In this document: in pieces, positions 32,271 to 42,144 of the stretch
Layout: the number at the start of each line of letters is the position of its first letter
Numbering within the stretch: position 1 is the stretch's first letter
Source: Kineosporia rhizophila
GTDB lineage: Bacteria > Actinomycetota > Actinomycetes > Actinomycetales > Kineosporiaceae
Length of the DNA: 64,000 bases
Assembly: GCF_021277265.1 (NCBI RefSeq)
Contig: NZ_JAJSOH010000022.1
Coordinates: 55,374 to 119,373, forward strand
Reading direction: 5' to 3'
The notes under the pieces: generated by a model
Seen by the model: the letters and a program-made list of their open reading frames with translations, nothing else
What the model was told of the DNA's origin: nothing
Databases searched by the model: none
Position numbers and translations under genes: made by a program

Positions 32271-35200
32271 TCAGCGACCGTTACGAACCTTGCCGCCCCT
32301 GGGCTTCTTGCCCCGCGACCGGTTCTTGTTGTGCGCCTTGCCGGGCTGCTGCGGACCGGACGACGCCGGAGCCTCGACCGGCTCGAGCACCGCGGTCTCG
32401 TCCACCTCGGACTGAACCGGCGGAATGAGCGCCGTCTCCTCGATGGCGGCATCGGGGACGGGCGGCATCGCGATGGTCTGGTCGGCCCCGGCGTCCGGGA
32501 CCGGCGTCATGACCTCGGTCGCCGCGGCGGCAGCGGGCTGGCCGTCGCCCGTGGATGCGGGCTGCGGCTTGGGGGCGGTCTGGGACTTGGAGTCGGTCGC
32601 TGGCTTCTGGTTTGCGGCAGCGTCTGTAGCCGACTCGTTCCCAGCCCCTGCGGGCTCCGCGGTGGCCTTCGGCTCGGCGGCGGTCTGGGCAGCGGTCTTG
32701 GAGTCGACGCCCGTGGTCGGCCTGGGACCAGCGGCCGGCTTGGCGCTGGCCACGGGCCCGGACTCGGTGTTGACCTCAGACTTGGGCTCGATGCCGGTGC
32801 TGGGCTTGATATCAGTCCGGGGCTCGACCTTGATCCCGGTGCTGGCTTCAGTACCGGACGCGCCGGCCTTCGACCCCGTGCCCGTCTCGGACTCAACCGC
32901 TGCCTGGGACTCGGTGGCCGCCTGGGACTCGGTGGCCGCCTTGGACTCAGTGGCCACCCCGGACTCGGTACCCACCTTGGACTCAGCGGCTGCCTTGGAC
33001 GTGGTGGTCGCCACTGAGTCAGCGACCACCTTGGGCTTGGCGGACGCCGTGGACTCGGTGGCCACCTTGGATTCGGTACGCGCCTTCGGTGTCGCGGCTG
33101 CACCGGACTCGGTGGCCGCCTTGGGCTCGGTGGCCGCCTTGGGCTTGGCGGCTGCCCCGGACGTGGTGGCTGCCTTGGACCCGGTGTCCGTCTTGGACTC
33201 GGTGGCCGCCTTGAGTTCGGCGCTGGTCGCGGACCGCGCACCGGCCGCTGCAGGGGTGCTCGGTTTCGGCTCGGGGCTGGCCTTGGGCTGCGGGGTCGCC
33301 TTGGCGCTGGGCTTAGCTTCAGGCTGGGCGCTCGCTGCGGATGCTCCGGCTGTGGGCCGAGGGCTGGACGCGGGGGTCGCGCTCGGCTCGGGCTTCGCCT
33401 GGCCGGCGGGCTTGGCCACGCCACCCACGGGGCCGGTGATTCCGGGGCGGGCGGCCGGGCCAGTGGCCGCGGTGGACCGGCCGTCCGCGATCGGCTCGCG
33501 GATCGGGGCCATGATCACGACTTCGTCGGGGTTGGCCTTCGGGGTCTTGGCCGGTCCGGCCTGGGTCGTGTGGGCCTGGCCGGGGGTGGTGGGGCGGGGC
33601 GGGGTGGCGGCGACCGGGGGGATCATGACGGTCTCGTCGGAGGGGTCGACGGGTGTCACCGATCGGGGCGTGGCCGGCTTGGACGGCACGGCGTTCGGGG
33701 AGGCTGATGAACCGGCGTCGAGGTTCGCAGCGGCTGGATTCCCCGCGGCAGGCTTCCCAACGGTCGGCTTCGCAACGGCTGGATTCCCCGCGGCTGGATT
33801 CCCCGCGGCAGGCTTGCCCGCGGTCGGCTTCGCAACGGTCGGGTTCCCCGCGGCAGGCTTCCCCGCGGCCTGGTTCCCAGCGCCGGGTTTTGCGCCGGCC
33901 GAGTTGGCGGGGGCCGGGTTCGAAGTGGCGGGCTTCGCGGGGCTGGGCTTGCCAGTGGTCGGCGCCGGGGTGGTCCGGGCGACCGGCTCCTGGACCGGAG
34001 CGATCATCACGGTCTCGTCGTCGGCAGCAGGAGCAGGCTTGGCTACCGGGTCCTGGACCGGGGCGATCATCACCGTCTCGTCCTCGGCAGCAGGAGCAGG
34101 CTTGGCTACCGGGTCCTGGACCGGAGCGATCATCACCGTCTCGTCCTCGGCAGCAGGAGCAGGCTTGGCAACCGGCTCCTGGACCGGAGCGATCATCACC
34201 GTCTCGTCCTCGGCGGCGACAGCGGCAGGAGTGGCGGCAGGAGCGAGGGGAGCCTTGACCGGCTGGATGCGCACGGTCTCGTCGGCGGGGGTGACCGGGG
34301 CAGCGGGGGCCTTGGCCGCAGCCGCAGAGGAGCTCGCCGACTGCTTGGCCCGAGCGGGGGCCGGGTTCTTGACCGAGGCCGAGCTGCGGGGGGCGGTGGA
34401 GGTGACGGCGGCGGCTGCGGTGCGGGACGCGACGGGGGCCTTGACCGGCTGGATCATGACCGTTTCGTCGGCCGGGTCGACCGCAGCCGGCTTCGGCCGG
34501 GCCGGGCCGGTGCTCTGCGGGCGGGCCTTGGCCGGCTGCGCGGCGGCGGTGGGCTTGGCCGGCGCGGCTGCCTTGGCTTCGGCCGATTCCGGCTGGGCCT
34601 CGGGTTGAGCGGCGCCCTTGGCTTCGGCCCGGGCCGCCTCCTGCTGGGCCGCCTCGACCCGGGCGGCGGCCTCCTTGATCCGGCTGCGGCTGCCGATGAT
34701 GGCGGCCACGTCGAACTTGTCGCGACGCGGGCCCTTGGGCTTGGCCACCGGGCGGGCCGGGCCGCTGGAGTGGCGGACCCCACCCTGACCAGCACCGACG
34801 TTCGCGCCCCCGGAACCGGCAGCACCGCCGGAGGAGGCAGCACCGCCGGAGGAGGCGGGGGCGTCGGCGGCGACCTTGGCCGCAGCGGGCTGGGGCTCGT
34901 TGTGCCGGACGGTCTTCTTGGCGTCGCTCTGCTTCGGGGACGCCGGAGCGGCCGCGACCGCGGCGACGCCGGGCGTGGTGACGCCGCGGGCCGGGGTGCG
35001 CGGTGCGTGGGCGGTGGAGCGGGCGCCCGCCGAGGCGGGGACGACCCCGGGGACGGGGGCGATCGGCCGGGTGATCTCGGCCTCGGCGAAGGGGCGGTCG
35101 CCGTCGTCGGCGATCTCCGGATCGGTGGGCACCGCGATGTCACGCATCGCGATCTCGCCGGTGTTGCCGAGCCACGCGGACGCCGGGTGGGTGCGGCCAC

Positions 35201-35609
35201 CGGCGGCCGTGGCCGAACGGGTGTGACCCCGGGGCTGCGTGCGACCCAGGCGCGCGGTGAGGTCGGCCGCCCCGAGGACGGTCGGGCGAGCGCCGTTCTT
35301 GGCCGCCGGGCCGGCCGGGTTCTCCCGGTCCTCCAGACGGTCGAGCGCGCTGTGCATGGCCTCGCTCACCGGGTGCCAGATGCGCTGGAACCACTGGGCC
35401 GTCGCGATCGATGCGCGCCACGAGGCGATGACGCCGCGCACCGTGCCGCGGCCGGCAGCCACCGGGGCGGAGGCCGCCGTCTTCACCGCCCGTTCGCCCT
35501 CGGGCGTGAGAATCTTTCTGCCCGAGCGTAATTGAGGTGCGGCGATCAGGTAGAGGAATCCGATCGCAATGGTCAGGATGAGCAGGAGTCCCACGATCGC
35601 GGCAAGCAC
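32271..35609 (-). CDS. Large membrane-anchored Ala/Pro-rich repeat protein, unknown
   Basis: 1112 residues, no recognised domain. An N-terminal transmembrane segment (LAAIVGLLLILTIAIGFLYLIAA) is followed by a basic stretch and ~1,050 residues of low-complexity sequence rich in Ala, Pro, Thr, Lys and Glu. A motif of the form (A/E)DETV(M/R)I-x-PV recurs seven times (Asp at about 381, 443, 468, 489, 510, 531, 658), with degenerate forms near 697 and three or four at the C-terminus (DQTIAMPPV, EETALIPPV, DETAVLEPV). Between them are Pro/Ala/Gly/Asn and ESKAATES-type repeats. The C-terminus is strongly basic (NKNRSRGKKPRGGK). GTG start has a weak ribosome site. It sits between smc and ftsY with its own terminator. 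Confidence 0.75.
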   Translation of the reverse strand: MLAAIVGLLLILTIAIGFLYLIAAPQLRSGRKILTPEGERAVKTAASAPVAAGRGTVRGVIASWRASIATAQWFQRIWHPVSEAMHSALDRLEDRENPAGPAAKNGARPTVLGAADLTARLGRTQPRGHTRSATAAGGRTHPASAWLGNTGEIAMRDIAVPTDPEIADDGDRPFAEAEITRPIAPVPGVVPASAGARSTAHAPRTPARGVTTPGVAAVAAAPASPKQSDAKKTVRHNEPQPAAAKVAADAPASSGGAASSGGAAGSGGANVGAGQGGVRHSSGPARPVAKPKGPRRDKFDVAAIIGSRSRIKEAAARVEAAQQEAARAEAKGAAQPEAQPESAEAKAAAPAKPTAAAQPAKARPQSTGPARPKPAAVDPADETVMIQPVKAPVASRTAAAAVTSTAPRSSASVKNPAPARAKQSASSSAAAAKAPAAPVTPADETVRIQPVKAPLAPAATPAAVAAEDETVMIAPVQEPVAKPAPAAEDETVMIAPVQDPVAKPAPAAEDETVMIAPVQDPVAKPAPAADDETVMIAPVQEPVARTTPAPTTGKPSPAKPATSNPAPANSAGAKPGAGNQAAGKPAAGNPTVAKPTAGKPAAGNPAAGNPAVAKPTVGKPAAGNPAAANLDAGSSASPNAVPSKPATPRSVTPVDPSDETVMIPPVAATPPRPTTPGQAHTTQAGPAKTPKANPDEVVIMAPIREPIADGRSTAATGPAARPGITGPVGGVAKPAGQAKPEPSATPASSPRPTAGASAASAQPEAKPSAKATPQPKASPEPKPSTPAAAGARSATSAELKAATESKTDTGSKAATTSGAAAKPKAATEPKAATESGAAATPKARTESKVATESTASAKPKVVADSVATTTSKAAAESKVGTESGVATESKAATESQAATESQAAVESETGTGSKAGASGTEASTGIKVEPRTDIKPSTGIEPKSEVNTESGPVASAKPAAGPRPTTGVDSKTAAQTAAEPKATAEPAGAGNESATDAAANQKPATDSKSQTAPKPQPASTGDGQPAAAAATEVMTPVPDAGADQTIAMPPVPDAAIEETALIPPVQSEVDETAVLEPVEAPASSGPQQPGKAHNKNRSRGKKPRGGKVRNGR
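33975..34212. repeat. 63-bp direct repeats inside the repeat-protein gene
   Basis: Units start at 34024, 34087 and 34150 exactly 63 bp apart, with a partial fourth before them (33980-34023). Each codes for 21 residues containing DETVMIAPVQ(E/D)PVA. The units differ by only a few bases, so they are recent. Confidence 0.9.
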
Positions 35610-36023
35610 ATGTCTACGTTACGAGGTATTTCGCTCCGGCCCAATGGGAACGGCCCTGCCAATTGTTGCGATCGCGTCACTTCGGTCCGCCGGGACTGGA
35701 CACGTGACCGAATCCGTGCCTGTGATTGACCGGCAAAAGCATCGGCGAGACAACGGCTTTCACAGGATGACGCTGGTCACGGCGATGCACCCGGAAATCC
35801 GGCCGGGCTTCGCCCCGATGGAGCAGTCACAGGAACGACACCGGCGATTACCGGAAAAGTCCCAGCCCGCAACGGGAACTGCTGACCATGGTCGGCCGTT
35901 ACCCTTCACGTTTCCCGGGCACAGCGAAAAACGGCCCTCGGCCGGGTAATCGAAAAAGCCCTCGGGATGCACCCGAAGGCCTTCACGATGTCATGCGCGC
36001 CTCAGGCCCGCATCATGGGCGAG
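35610..36023. other. Intergenic region upstream of the repeat-protein gene
   Basis: 414 bp without a supported gene. It holds the smc terminator at 35953-35982 and presumably the promoter for the gene starting at 35609. It is less GC-rich than the flanks. Open frames here have no supporting features. Confidence 0.6.
35953..35982 (-). terminator. Terminator of smc
   Basis: On the minus strand, GCCTTCGGG-TGCAT-CCCGAGGGC followed by TTTTTC, 44 bp past the smc stop. One G-T type mismatch in the stem. Confidence 0.8.
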
Positions 36024-39000
36024 TCAGCCGTTGCCGGAGGCCGGGTCCACGGGCACCGCATCGAGGTCGATCACCCGGTCTGCCGTCCCGCCGGACTCTG
36101 TGTGCACACCCGCTTCCCCAGCATCACCGGCAACCTCGCCGACCCCGGCCGAAGCACTCGCCGGCGGGCGCCGCCGCCCCGAACCCGAGTCCGAATCACC
36201 GTCGTCCGACAGCCGCTGACTGATCACCGTGGTCACCCCGTCGCCCCGCATGGTGACGCCGTACAGGGCGTCGGCCACCTCCATGGTGCGCTTCTGGTGC
36301 GTGATCACGATCAGCTGCGACGACTCCCGCAGCTCCTGGAAGATCCCGATCAGCCGGCCCAGGTTGGTGTCGTCGAGCGCCGCCTCCACCTCGTCCATCA
36401 CGTAGAACGGGCTCGGCCGGGCCTTGAAGATCGAGACCAGCAGGGCGACGGCGGTGAGCGAGCGCTCGCCACCGGACAGCAGCGACAGCCGCTTGACCTT
36501 CTTGCCCGGCGGGCGGGCCTCCACGTCCAGGCCCGTGGTCAGCATGTTCGAGGGGTCGGTGAGGATCAGCTTGCCCTCGCCGCCGGGGAAGAGCCGCTGG
36601 AACACCCCGACGAACTCGCGGGCGGTGTCGTTGAAGGCCTCGGTGAAGACCTCCTCCACCCGCCGGTCCACGTCCTCGATGATCTGCAGCAGGTCGCGCC
36701 GGGAGACCTTCAGGTCGTCGAGCTGCTTGTTCAGGAACGTGTGCCGTTCCTCCAGCGCCGCGAACTCCTCCAGGGCCAGCGGGTTGACCGTGCCCAGCAG
36801 GTTGAGCCCGCGCTCGGCCCGGCGCAGCCGCTTCTCCTGGGTGGCCCGGTGGTAGGGCACCGGCTCGGGCGGGGTCTCGGGCTCCGGGTCGCCCGGGGCC
36901 GGTGGGCTCGGCGGCACCAGCTGGTGCGGGCCGTACTCCTCGATCAGCACGTCCGGGTCCATGCCCAGTTCGTCGACGCTGCGCTGGCGCAGGGCGTCGA
37001 TCCGCAGGCGCTGCTCGGTGCGCACCACCTCGTCGCGGTGGGCCGAGTCGATCAGCCGGGACTGCTCCGCCGCCAGCCTCTGCTCCCCCTCGCGCACCAC
37101 CTGCAGCTCGGCGTTCCGGGCGTCCCGCTCGGCCTCCAGCCGCAGCCGCTCCTGCGCGGCCGTGGCCAGCGACTTCTCCAGCAGCACGAGCAGGTACTCG
37201 CCACCGGCCAGCACCGCCCGGGCAATCTGCATCTGGCGCTGCCGGCGCTCCTCCCGGGCCACCGCCCGGGCCCGGGCCGCCCGCTCCTCCGCGGCCCGGC
37301 GCAGCAGCTGCTCGGAACGACCGGCCACCGCCCGGGCCCGCTCCTCGGCGGTGCGCAGGGCCAGCCGGGCGTCGGTCTCCTCGCTCCGCAACCGCGAGGC
37401 GGCCTCGACCAGCCGGTCGCGCTCGGAGGTGTCCGGCTCCTCGTCCGCCGCCGCGGCCGCCTCGGAAGCGGCCTCCAGCTGGGCCTCCAGCTCGAACAGG
37501 GCCTCACGGGCGCTCTCGGCCGACTGCACCGCCCGCTCGCGCTGCCCCCGCAACCGCTCGACCTCGGCCTCGGCCGCCCGCGCGGTACCGGCCAGCCGAC
37601 CGCGCTCGGCGGCCAGCTTTGCCTCGGCCTGGGCCCGGCGGCCCTCCAGCTCGCTGAGCCGGCCCTCGACCCGCCGCAGGTCGCCCTGGGCCTGCTTGAC
37701 CGACCCCTGAAGATCACGGACCCGCTGCTGCACCTCGGTCTGCCGGTCGCGGGCCTCGCTCAGCGCCGACCCGGCGTTCTCCGCCTTCTCGGCCGCCGCC
37801 GACACCCGTTCCTCGGCCTGCTCGACCGCGGCCTGGGTCTCGATCGGGGACGGCGCGGAGGCCGACCCACCCCGCACCAACGAGGCCGAGACCAGCTCAC
37901 CGGAGGTGGTGACCACCCGCAGCTCGGGCCAGAGCCGGATCAGGTCGGCCGCCGCCCGCAGGTCGGTGACCACCGCGACCCGGTGCAGCAGCCGGTCGAT
38001 CGCGGCCGTGAGCTCGATCGGCTCGCGCACCAGGGCCCGGGCCCAGCGGGCGCCGGGCGGCAGGGTGGGCCAGCCGGCCGGGTCCGCGTCGGCCACCGTG
38101 CCGGTGCGCCCCGCGTTGCCGGCCGGGACCAGCACCGCCTGGCCCCCGTCCTCGGCGGCCAGGTAGTCCAGCGCGGCCAGGGCTCCGGTCAGGTCGTGCA
38201 CCGCCACCGCCTCGGCGGCCGGCCCCAGGGCCGCCGCCACCGACGTCTCAAATCCGGTTTCCACAGCCAGCACCGCCGCGAGCGAACCGATCAACCCGGG
38301 CACCCGGTCCCCGGCGGCCAGCACCGCACCGGCGCCGTCCTTACGCCGCAGCCCCAGAGCCAGCGTGTCCCGGCGGGCCGCCCACTCCTTACGCTCGCCG
38401 TGCGCCTCGCGCTCGGTGTGCCGCAGTGCCTCGAGCTCCCGGTTCAGCGCGGTCAGGTCGGCCTGCGCCGCCTCCAGCGCGGCCTCGTCGGCGGCGATCC
38501 GCTCGGCCACCTGCTCGGCCTCGACCTGCAGGGCCTCGGCCTGCTCGGCCTGCGCCTGGGCCGCCCCGCCGTCGTCGGGAACCTGGGAGTCCAGCGCCGC
38601 CACGGCCGCCACGGCCTCGGAAACCCGCTGCTCGGCGTCGGTGATGGTGCCCGAGAGCCGCTCGACCGCCTCGGCCGACGCGTTCACCGTGCTGCGCTGC
38701 GCCCCGACCTTGCCGGCCAGCCGGGCCAACTGCTCACGCTGGTCGGCCGCCCGCCGGGCCTCCTCGGCCAGCCGCTGCTCCTCGGTCCGGGCCGCGCGTT
38801 CCGCCTCCCGGCGCCGGTCCTCGGCCATCAGCATCAGCTCGTTGGCGCCCTCGACCTCGGCCTGCAGCTCCTCCTCCTGCTCGCGCACGAGCGCGGCCTG
38901 GGCCTCCAGGTCCTCCGGGTCGCGCCCGGTCTGCCGCTCGTCCGGCGCCGACTCCGACAGCAGCCGCAGCCGGTCGGCGGCCAGGCTGTTGGTGCCCCGG

Positions 39001-39899
39001 GTGCGCTCGCGCAGCGAGGAGAGCTGGAACCAGACGTTCTGGGCGTGCGAGAGCTGCGGGGCCGCCGCGCTGGTGGCCAGCTCCAGGGCGGAGAGCCGGG
39101 CCCGGGTGTCGGTCAGCTCCTGCTCCACCGCCGAGCGCCGTTCCAGCACCGCGGCCTCGTCGGCCAACTCGGCGGCGATCTGCCCGGTCAGCGTGACCAG
39201 GTCGTCGGCCAGCAGCCGGGCCTTGGCGTCGCGGAGGTCGGCCTGCACCACCTGGGCCTTGCGGGCCACCTCGGCCTGCCGGCCCAGCGGTTTCAGCTGA
39301 CGCCGGATCTCGGTGGTCAGGTCGGCCAGGCGCTGCAGGTTGCCCTGCATGGCGTCGAGCTTGCGGATCGCCTTCTCTTTGCGCTTGCGGTGCTTGAGCA
39401 CCCCGGCCGCCTCCTCGATGAACGCGCGGCGTTCCTCGGGGGTGGCGTGCAGGACCGCGTCGAGCTGCCCCTGCCCGACGATCACGTGCATCTCGCGGCC
39501 GATGCCGGAGTCGGACAGCAGTTCCTGGATGTCGAGCAGGCGGCACGGGGAGCCGTTGATCGCGTACTCGCTGCCGCCGGAGCGGAACATCGTGCGCGAG
39601 ATCGTGACCTCGGTGTAGTCGATCGGCAGCGCGCCGTCGGTGTTGTCGATGGTCAGGGCCACCTCGGCGCGACCCAGCGGGGGGCGGCCGGAGGTGCCGG
39701 CGAAGATGACGTCCTCCATCTTGCCGCCGCGCAGGCTCTTGGCCCCCTGCTCGCCCATCACCCAGCTCAGCGCGTCGACCACGTTCGACTTGCCCGAGCC
39801 GTTGGGACCCACCACGCAGGTGATGCCCGGCTCCAGACGCAGCGTGGTGGCGGAGGCGAACGACTTGAACCCGCGCAGGGTCAGGGTCTTCAGGTGCAC
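36024..39899 (-). CDS. smc: Chromosome segregation protein SMC
   Basis: Structural-maintenance ATPase for chromosome condensation. N-terminal Walker A GPNGSGKSNVVDAL, long coiled coils, a hinge around residues 515-640 (GLIGSLAAVLAVETGFETSVAA), then the ABC signature LLSGGERSLTAVALL and Walker B FYVMDEVEAALDD at the C-terminal head. GTG 39899 is set by the conserved HLKTLTLRGFKSFA start and an AAGGAGAG eight bases upstream; the larger open frame is not used. 1291 residues, about 100 above typical, because of a Gly/Asp/Ser-rich C-terminal tail. No scpA/scpB nearby. Confidence 0.97.
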   Translation of the reverse strand: MHLKTLTLRGFKSFASATTLRLEPGITCVVGPNGSGKSNVVDALSWVMGEQGAKSLRGGKMEDVIFAGTSGRPPLGRAEVALTIDNTDGALPIDYTEVTISRTMFRSGGSEYAINGSPCRLLDIQELLSDSGIGREMHVIVGQGQLDAVLHATPEERRAFIEEAAGVLKHRKRKEKAIRKLDAMQGNLQRLADLTTEIRRQLKPLGRQAEVARKAQVVQADLRDAKARLLADDLVTLTGQIAAELADEAAVLERRSAVEQELTDTRARLSALELATSAAAPQLSHAQNVWFQLSSLRERTRGTNSLAADRLRLLSESAPDERQTGRDPEDLEAQAALVREQEEELQAEVEGANELMLMAEDRRREAERAARTEEQRLAEEARRAADQREQLARLAGKVGAQRSTVNASAEAVERLSGTITDAEQRVSEAVAAVAALDSQVPDDGGAAQAQAEQAEALQVEAEQVAERIAADEAALEAAQADLTALNRELEALRHTEREAHGERKEWAARRDTLALGLRRKDGAGAVLAAGDRVPGLIGSLAAVLAVETGFETSVAAALGPAAEAVAVHDLTGALAALDYLAAEDGGQAVLVPAGNAGRTGTVADADPAGWPTLPPGARWARALVREPIELTAAIDRLLHRVAVVTDLRAAADLIRLWPELRVVTTSGELVSASLVRGGSASAPSPIETQAAVEQAEERVSAAAEKAENAGSALSEARDRQTEVQQRVRDLQGSVKQAQGDLRRVEGRLSELEGRRAQAEAKLAAERGRLAGTARAAEAEVERLRGQRERAVQSAESAREALFELEAQLEAASEAAAAADEEPDTSERDRLVEAASRLRSEETDARLALRTAEERARAVAGRSEQLLRRAAEERAARARAVAREERRQRQMQIARAVLAGGEYLLVLLEKSLATAAQERLRLEAERDARNAELQVVREGEQRLAAEQSRLIDSAHRDEVVRTEQRLRIDALRQRSVDELGMDPDVLIEEYGPHQLVPPSPPAPGDPEPETPPEPVPYHRATQEKRLRRAERGLNLLGTVNPLALEEFAALEERHTFLNKQLDDLKVSRRDLLQIIEDVDRRVEEVFTEAFNDTAREFVGVFQRLFPGGEGKLILTDPSNMLTTGLDVEARPPGKKVKRLSLLSGGERSLTAVALLVSIFKARPSPFYVMDEVEAALDDTNLGRLIGIFQELRESSQLIVITHQKRTMEVADALYGVTMRGDGVTTVISQRLSDDGDSDSGSGRRRPPASASAGVGEVAGDAGEAGVHTESGGTADRVIDLDAVPVDPASGNG

Positions 39900-40054
39900 G
39901 GGCGGCGCTCTCCTTGAGCTGATGCGGACGTCCCAGGGTATCCGTCGTGGCGCACCACCCCGCCGCAGTGCTGGCACACTGGGCCGCGATCGGACCGGCC
40001 CATCACCTCGGCTGCTCGCAACAGGGCGAAACCGCTTGGAGGAAGAGCCCCACC

Positions 40055-40999
40055 ATGACCTCGGCCACTCGTTCCACCTCATCCGAAGCGCTCTCCGGCA
40101 TCACCGTCCCGGACCACCCGGCCTCGCAGGTCTGTGTGGACGCACCCGGGTCGGGCCCGGGGTACTGGACCGGTGCCCCCAGTGTCTGCTTCGAGAACGG
40201 GGTGTTCTGGCTGGCCTACCGGGTCCGCCGCCCGCTGGACGCCGGTCGTGGCGTGGCGGTCACGCTCGCCCGCAGCGACGACGGCGTGAACTTCGAGACG
40301 GTGGCCTCGGTCGGGCGGGACATCTTCGGCGCCGCCTCGCTCGAGCGCCCGGCCCTGCTGACCACCGGGGACGGCGGCTGGCGGCTGTACCTGAGCTGCT
40401 CCACGCCCAACTCCAAGCACTGGTGGATCGAGGCGCTGGACGCGACCGACGTGGTCGACCTGCCCACCGGCAAGCGCACGATGGTCCTGCCCGGCGACGA
40501 GCTGACCGGGGTGAAGGACCCGGTGGTGCACCGCGACGAGAACGGCTGGCGGATGTGGGTGTGCTGCCACCCGCTCGACGACCCGGACGCCACGGACCGG
40601 ATGAACTCCCGCTTCGCGACCAGCGAGGACGGGCTGACCTGGGACGTCGGCCCGGTCGCGATCGGGGGGCGGCCCGGCGCCTGGGACGCGCGTGGAGCGC
40701 GGATCACGGCGGTGACCGCGCAGGGGGATCGGCTGGTCGCCTACTACGACGGCCGGGCCACCTCGGCGGAGAACTGGTTCGAGCGCACCGGAGTGGCCCA
40801 GGGTCCGGCCCAGGGTCCCAGCGTGGGCACGTTCGCTGCGATCGGTGAGCAGCCGGTGGCCCGATCCCCCCACGGCGACCACGCCCTTAGGTACCTCGAC
40901 GTGGTCGACCTGCCGGACGGTTCACGACGCCTGTACTACGAGGCGGCGCTGCCGGACGGGTCGCACGACCTGCGCACCGAGCTGGTCAAGCCGGAGTAG
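40055..40999 (+). CDS. Beta-propeller (GH43/GH32-like) protein
   Basis: 314 residues that read as repeated propeller blades: SVCFENGVFWLAYRV, LARSDDGVNFE, DGGWRLYLSCST, DPVVHRDENGWRMWVCC, SEDGLTWDVG, GDRLVAYYDGR. Five-bladed fold and W/Y-rich strand pattern are those of GH43/GH32-type glycosidases, but I cannot place the catalytic Asp/Glu trio with certainty and no signal peptide is seen. GGAGGAA lies well placed before ATG 40055. Divergent from smc, sharing its promoter region. Confidence 0.75.
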   Translation: MTSATRSTSSEALSGITVPDHPASQVCVDAPGSGPGYWTGAPSVCFENGVFWLAYRVRRPLDAGRGVAVTLARSDDGVNFETVASVGRDIFGAASLERPALLTTGDGGWRLYLSCSTPNSKHWWIEALDATDVVDLPTGKRTMVLPGDELTGVKDPVVHRDENGWRMWVCCHPLDDPDATDRMNSRFATSEDGLTWDVGPVAIGGRPGAWDARGARITAVTAQGDRLVAYYDGRATSAENWFERTGVAQGPAQGPSVGTFAAIGEQPVARSPHGDHALRYLDVVDLPDGSRRLYYEAALPDGSHDLRTELVKPE

Positions 41000-41040
41000 C
41001 CCCCACCGCGCAGGACGGCCGCCGGGTGCACCATGGACGG

Positions 41041-42093
41041 GTGTCAGAGCTTCACTCTTCCCCGCGGTCGATCGTGCGCAGCTGGGGTCTGACGGAGCTC
41101 CGGCCGCACGAGCACGCTCACTGGGGAGCACTGCGCGCCGTTGTCTCGGTGGGTGCGCCGGTGGCCGTCCTTCTCGCCCTCGACCGGGCCGACCTGACCT
41201 TGTTCGCCAGCTTCGGGGCCTTCAACAGCCTCTACGGCCGGCACTCGGTCTACGCCGCGCGCCTGCGTATGCAGACCGAGGCCGGGCTGTTCCTGGTCGG
41301 TGCGGTCGCTCTCGGTGTGCTGGCGGGCGCGATCGGCGGCTCCTGGCTGGCCATCACCGCCACTGCCGTCACCAGCGTCCTTGCGTACCTGGTCTCGCGC
41401 TGGCGGCATTGGGTGCCCCCGGGAGCTCTCTTCCCGGTGTTCGCCGTGAGCGCGTGCTCGGCACATCACCAGTCATGGAACATGCTGCCGGTCGCTGTAG
41501 GGGTGAGTGCCGCTGCCGCGGTCTTCGCAGTGCTCGTAGGTCAGACCGGGCAGCTGTTCCCGGCCGGGCGCGAACGGCAGAAGCACGCGGCCCGGCCACT
41601 GCTCAGCCGGGCCGAGCTCTTCGGCTCCGAAGGTGTACGGGGCGATCTGATCGTCTACGCGGCTGCCCCGGTGGTCGCCGGAGCGACTGCGCTGACCGCC
41701 GGGGGCGCACATCCCTACTGGGCAATGGTTTCGGCGGTGGTCCCGCTGACCGGGCCGAGCAGTACGCAGCGGATCGCCCGTGCCATGCACCGGATCTGGG
41801 GCACGCTGGCCGGGGTGCTCCTGAGCGTCGCGATCCTCTCGTTCGACCCAGGGGTGGTGACAACCCTCGTCCTAGCCCTGATCGCCCAGACCTGGGCCGA
41901 ACTGTTCGTGGCCCGCAACTACGGTCTGGCGGTTGTCGGGATCACTCCCCTGGCGCTGCTGATGCAGCACCTGGCGGTGGAGAGCGACCCCTTCGCCACC
42001 GCCGGCGACCGCCTGGCCGAAACCGCGCTGGGGCTGGCCGTCGCCGTCGTCCTCATTCTGCTCACCCGACGGCGACCAAAAGCCCAGATTTAA
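41041..42093 (+). CDS. FUSC-family aromatic-acid exporter-like membrane protein
   Basis: 350-residue membrane protein with two sets of about five transmembrane helices (LRAVVSVGAPVAVLLAL, GLFLVGAVALGVLAGAIGGSWLAI, and LIVYAAAPVVAGATALTAGG, VLLSVAILSFDPGVVTTLVLALIA) separated by a cytosolic linker with RERQKHAARPLL. The motif PYWAMVSAVVPL followed by RIARAMHRIWGTLAG is the FUSC-like core. Export of small aromatic compounds is inferred from the family. GTG 41041 is chosen; GTG 41026 is an alternative and neither has a good ribosome site. Confidence 0.75.
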   Translation: MSELHSSPRSIVRSWGLTELRPHEHAHWGALRAVVSVGAPVAVLLALDRADLTLFASFGAFNSLYGRHSVYAARLRMQTEAGLFLVGAVALGVLAGAIGGSWLAITATAVTSVLAYLVSRWRHWVPPGALFPVFAVSACSAHHQSWNMLPVAVGVSAAAAVFAVLVGQTGQLFPAGRERQKHAARPLLSRAELFGSEGVRGDLIVYAAAPVVAGATALTAGGAHPYWAMVSAVVPLTGPSSTQRIARAMHRIWGTLAGVLLSVAILSFDPGVVTTLVLALIAQTWAELFVARNYGLAVVGITPLALLMQHLAVESDPFATAGDRLAETALGLAVAVVLILLTRRRPKAQI

Positions 42094-42144
42094 GACGTCG
42101 GTGAGCACGGACGTCCGTAAGTCGCCTTGGTGGGTGGGGGCTAC

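Noticed and set aside
32425..34608. 727-residue open frame antisense to the repeat protein
   Set aside because: Mirrors the low-complexity repeats of the real gene; the minus-strand frame has a membrane anchor, structured motifs and a terminator.
35967..39917. 1316-residue open frame antisense to smc
   Set aside because: Shadow of the smc gene: composition is Gly/Arg/Leu/His with no domain, and the opposite strand codes for a complete SMC.
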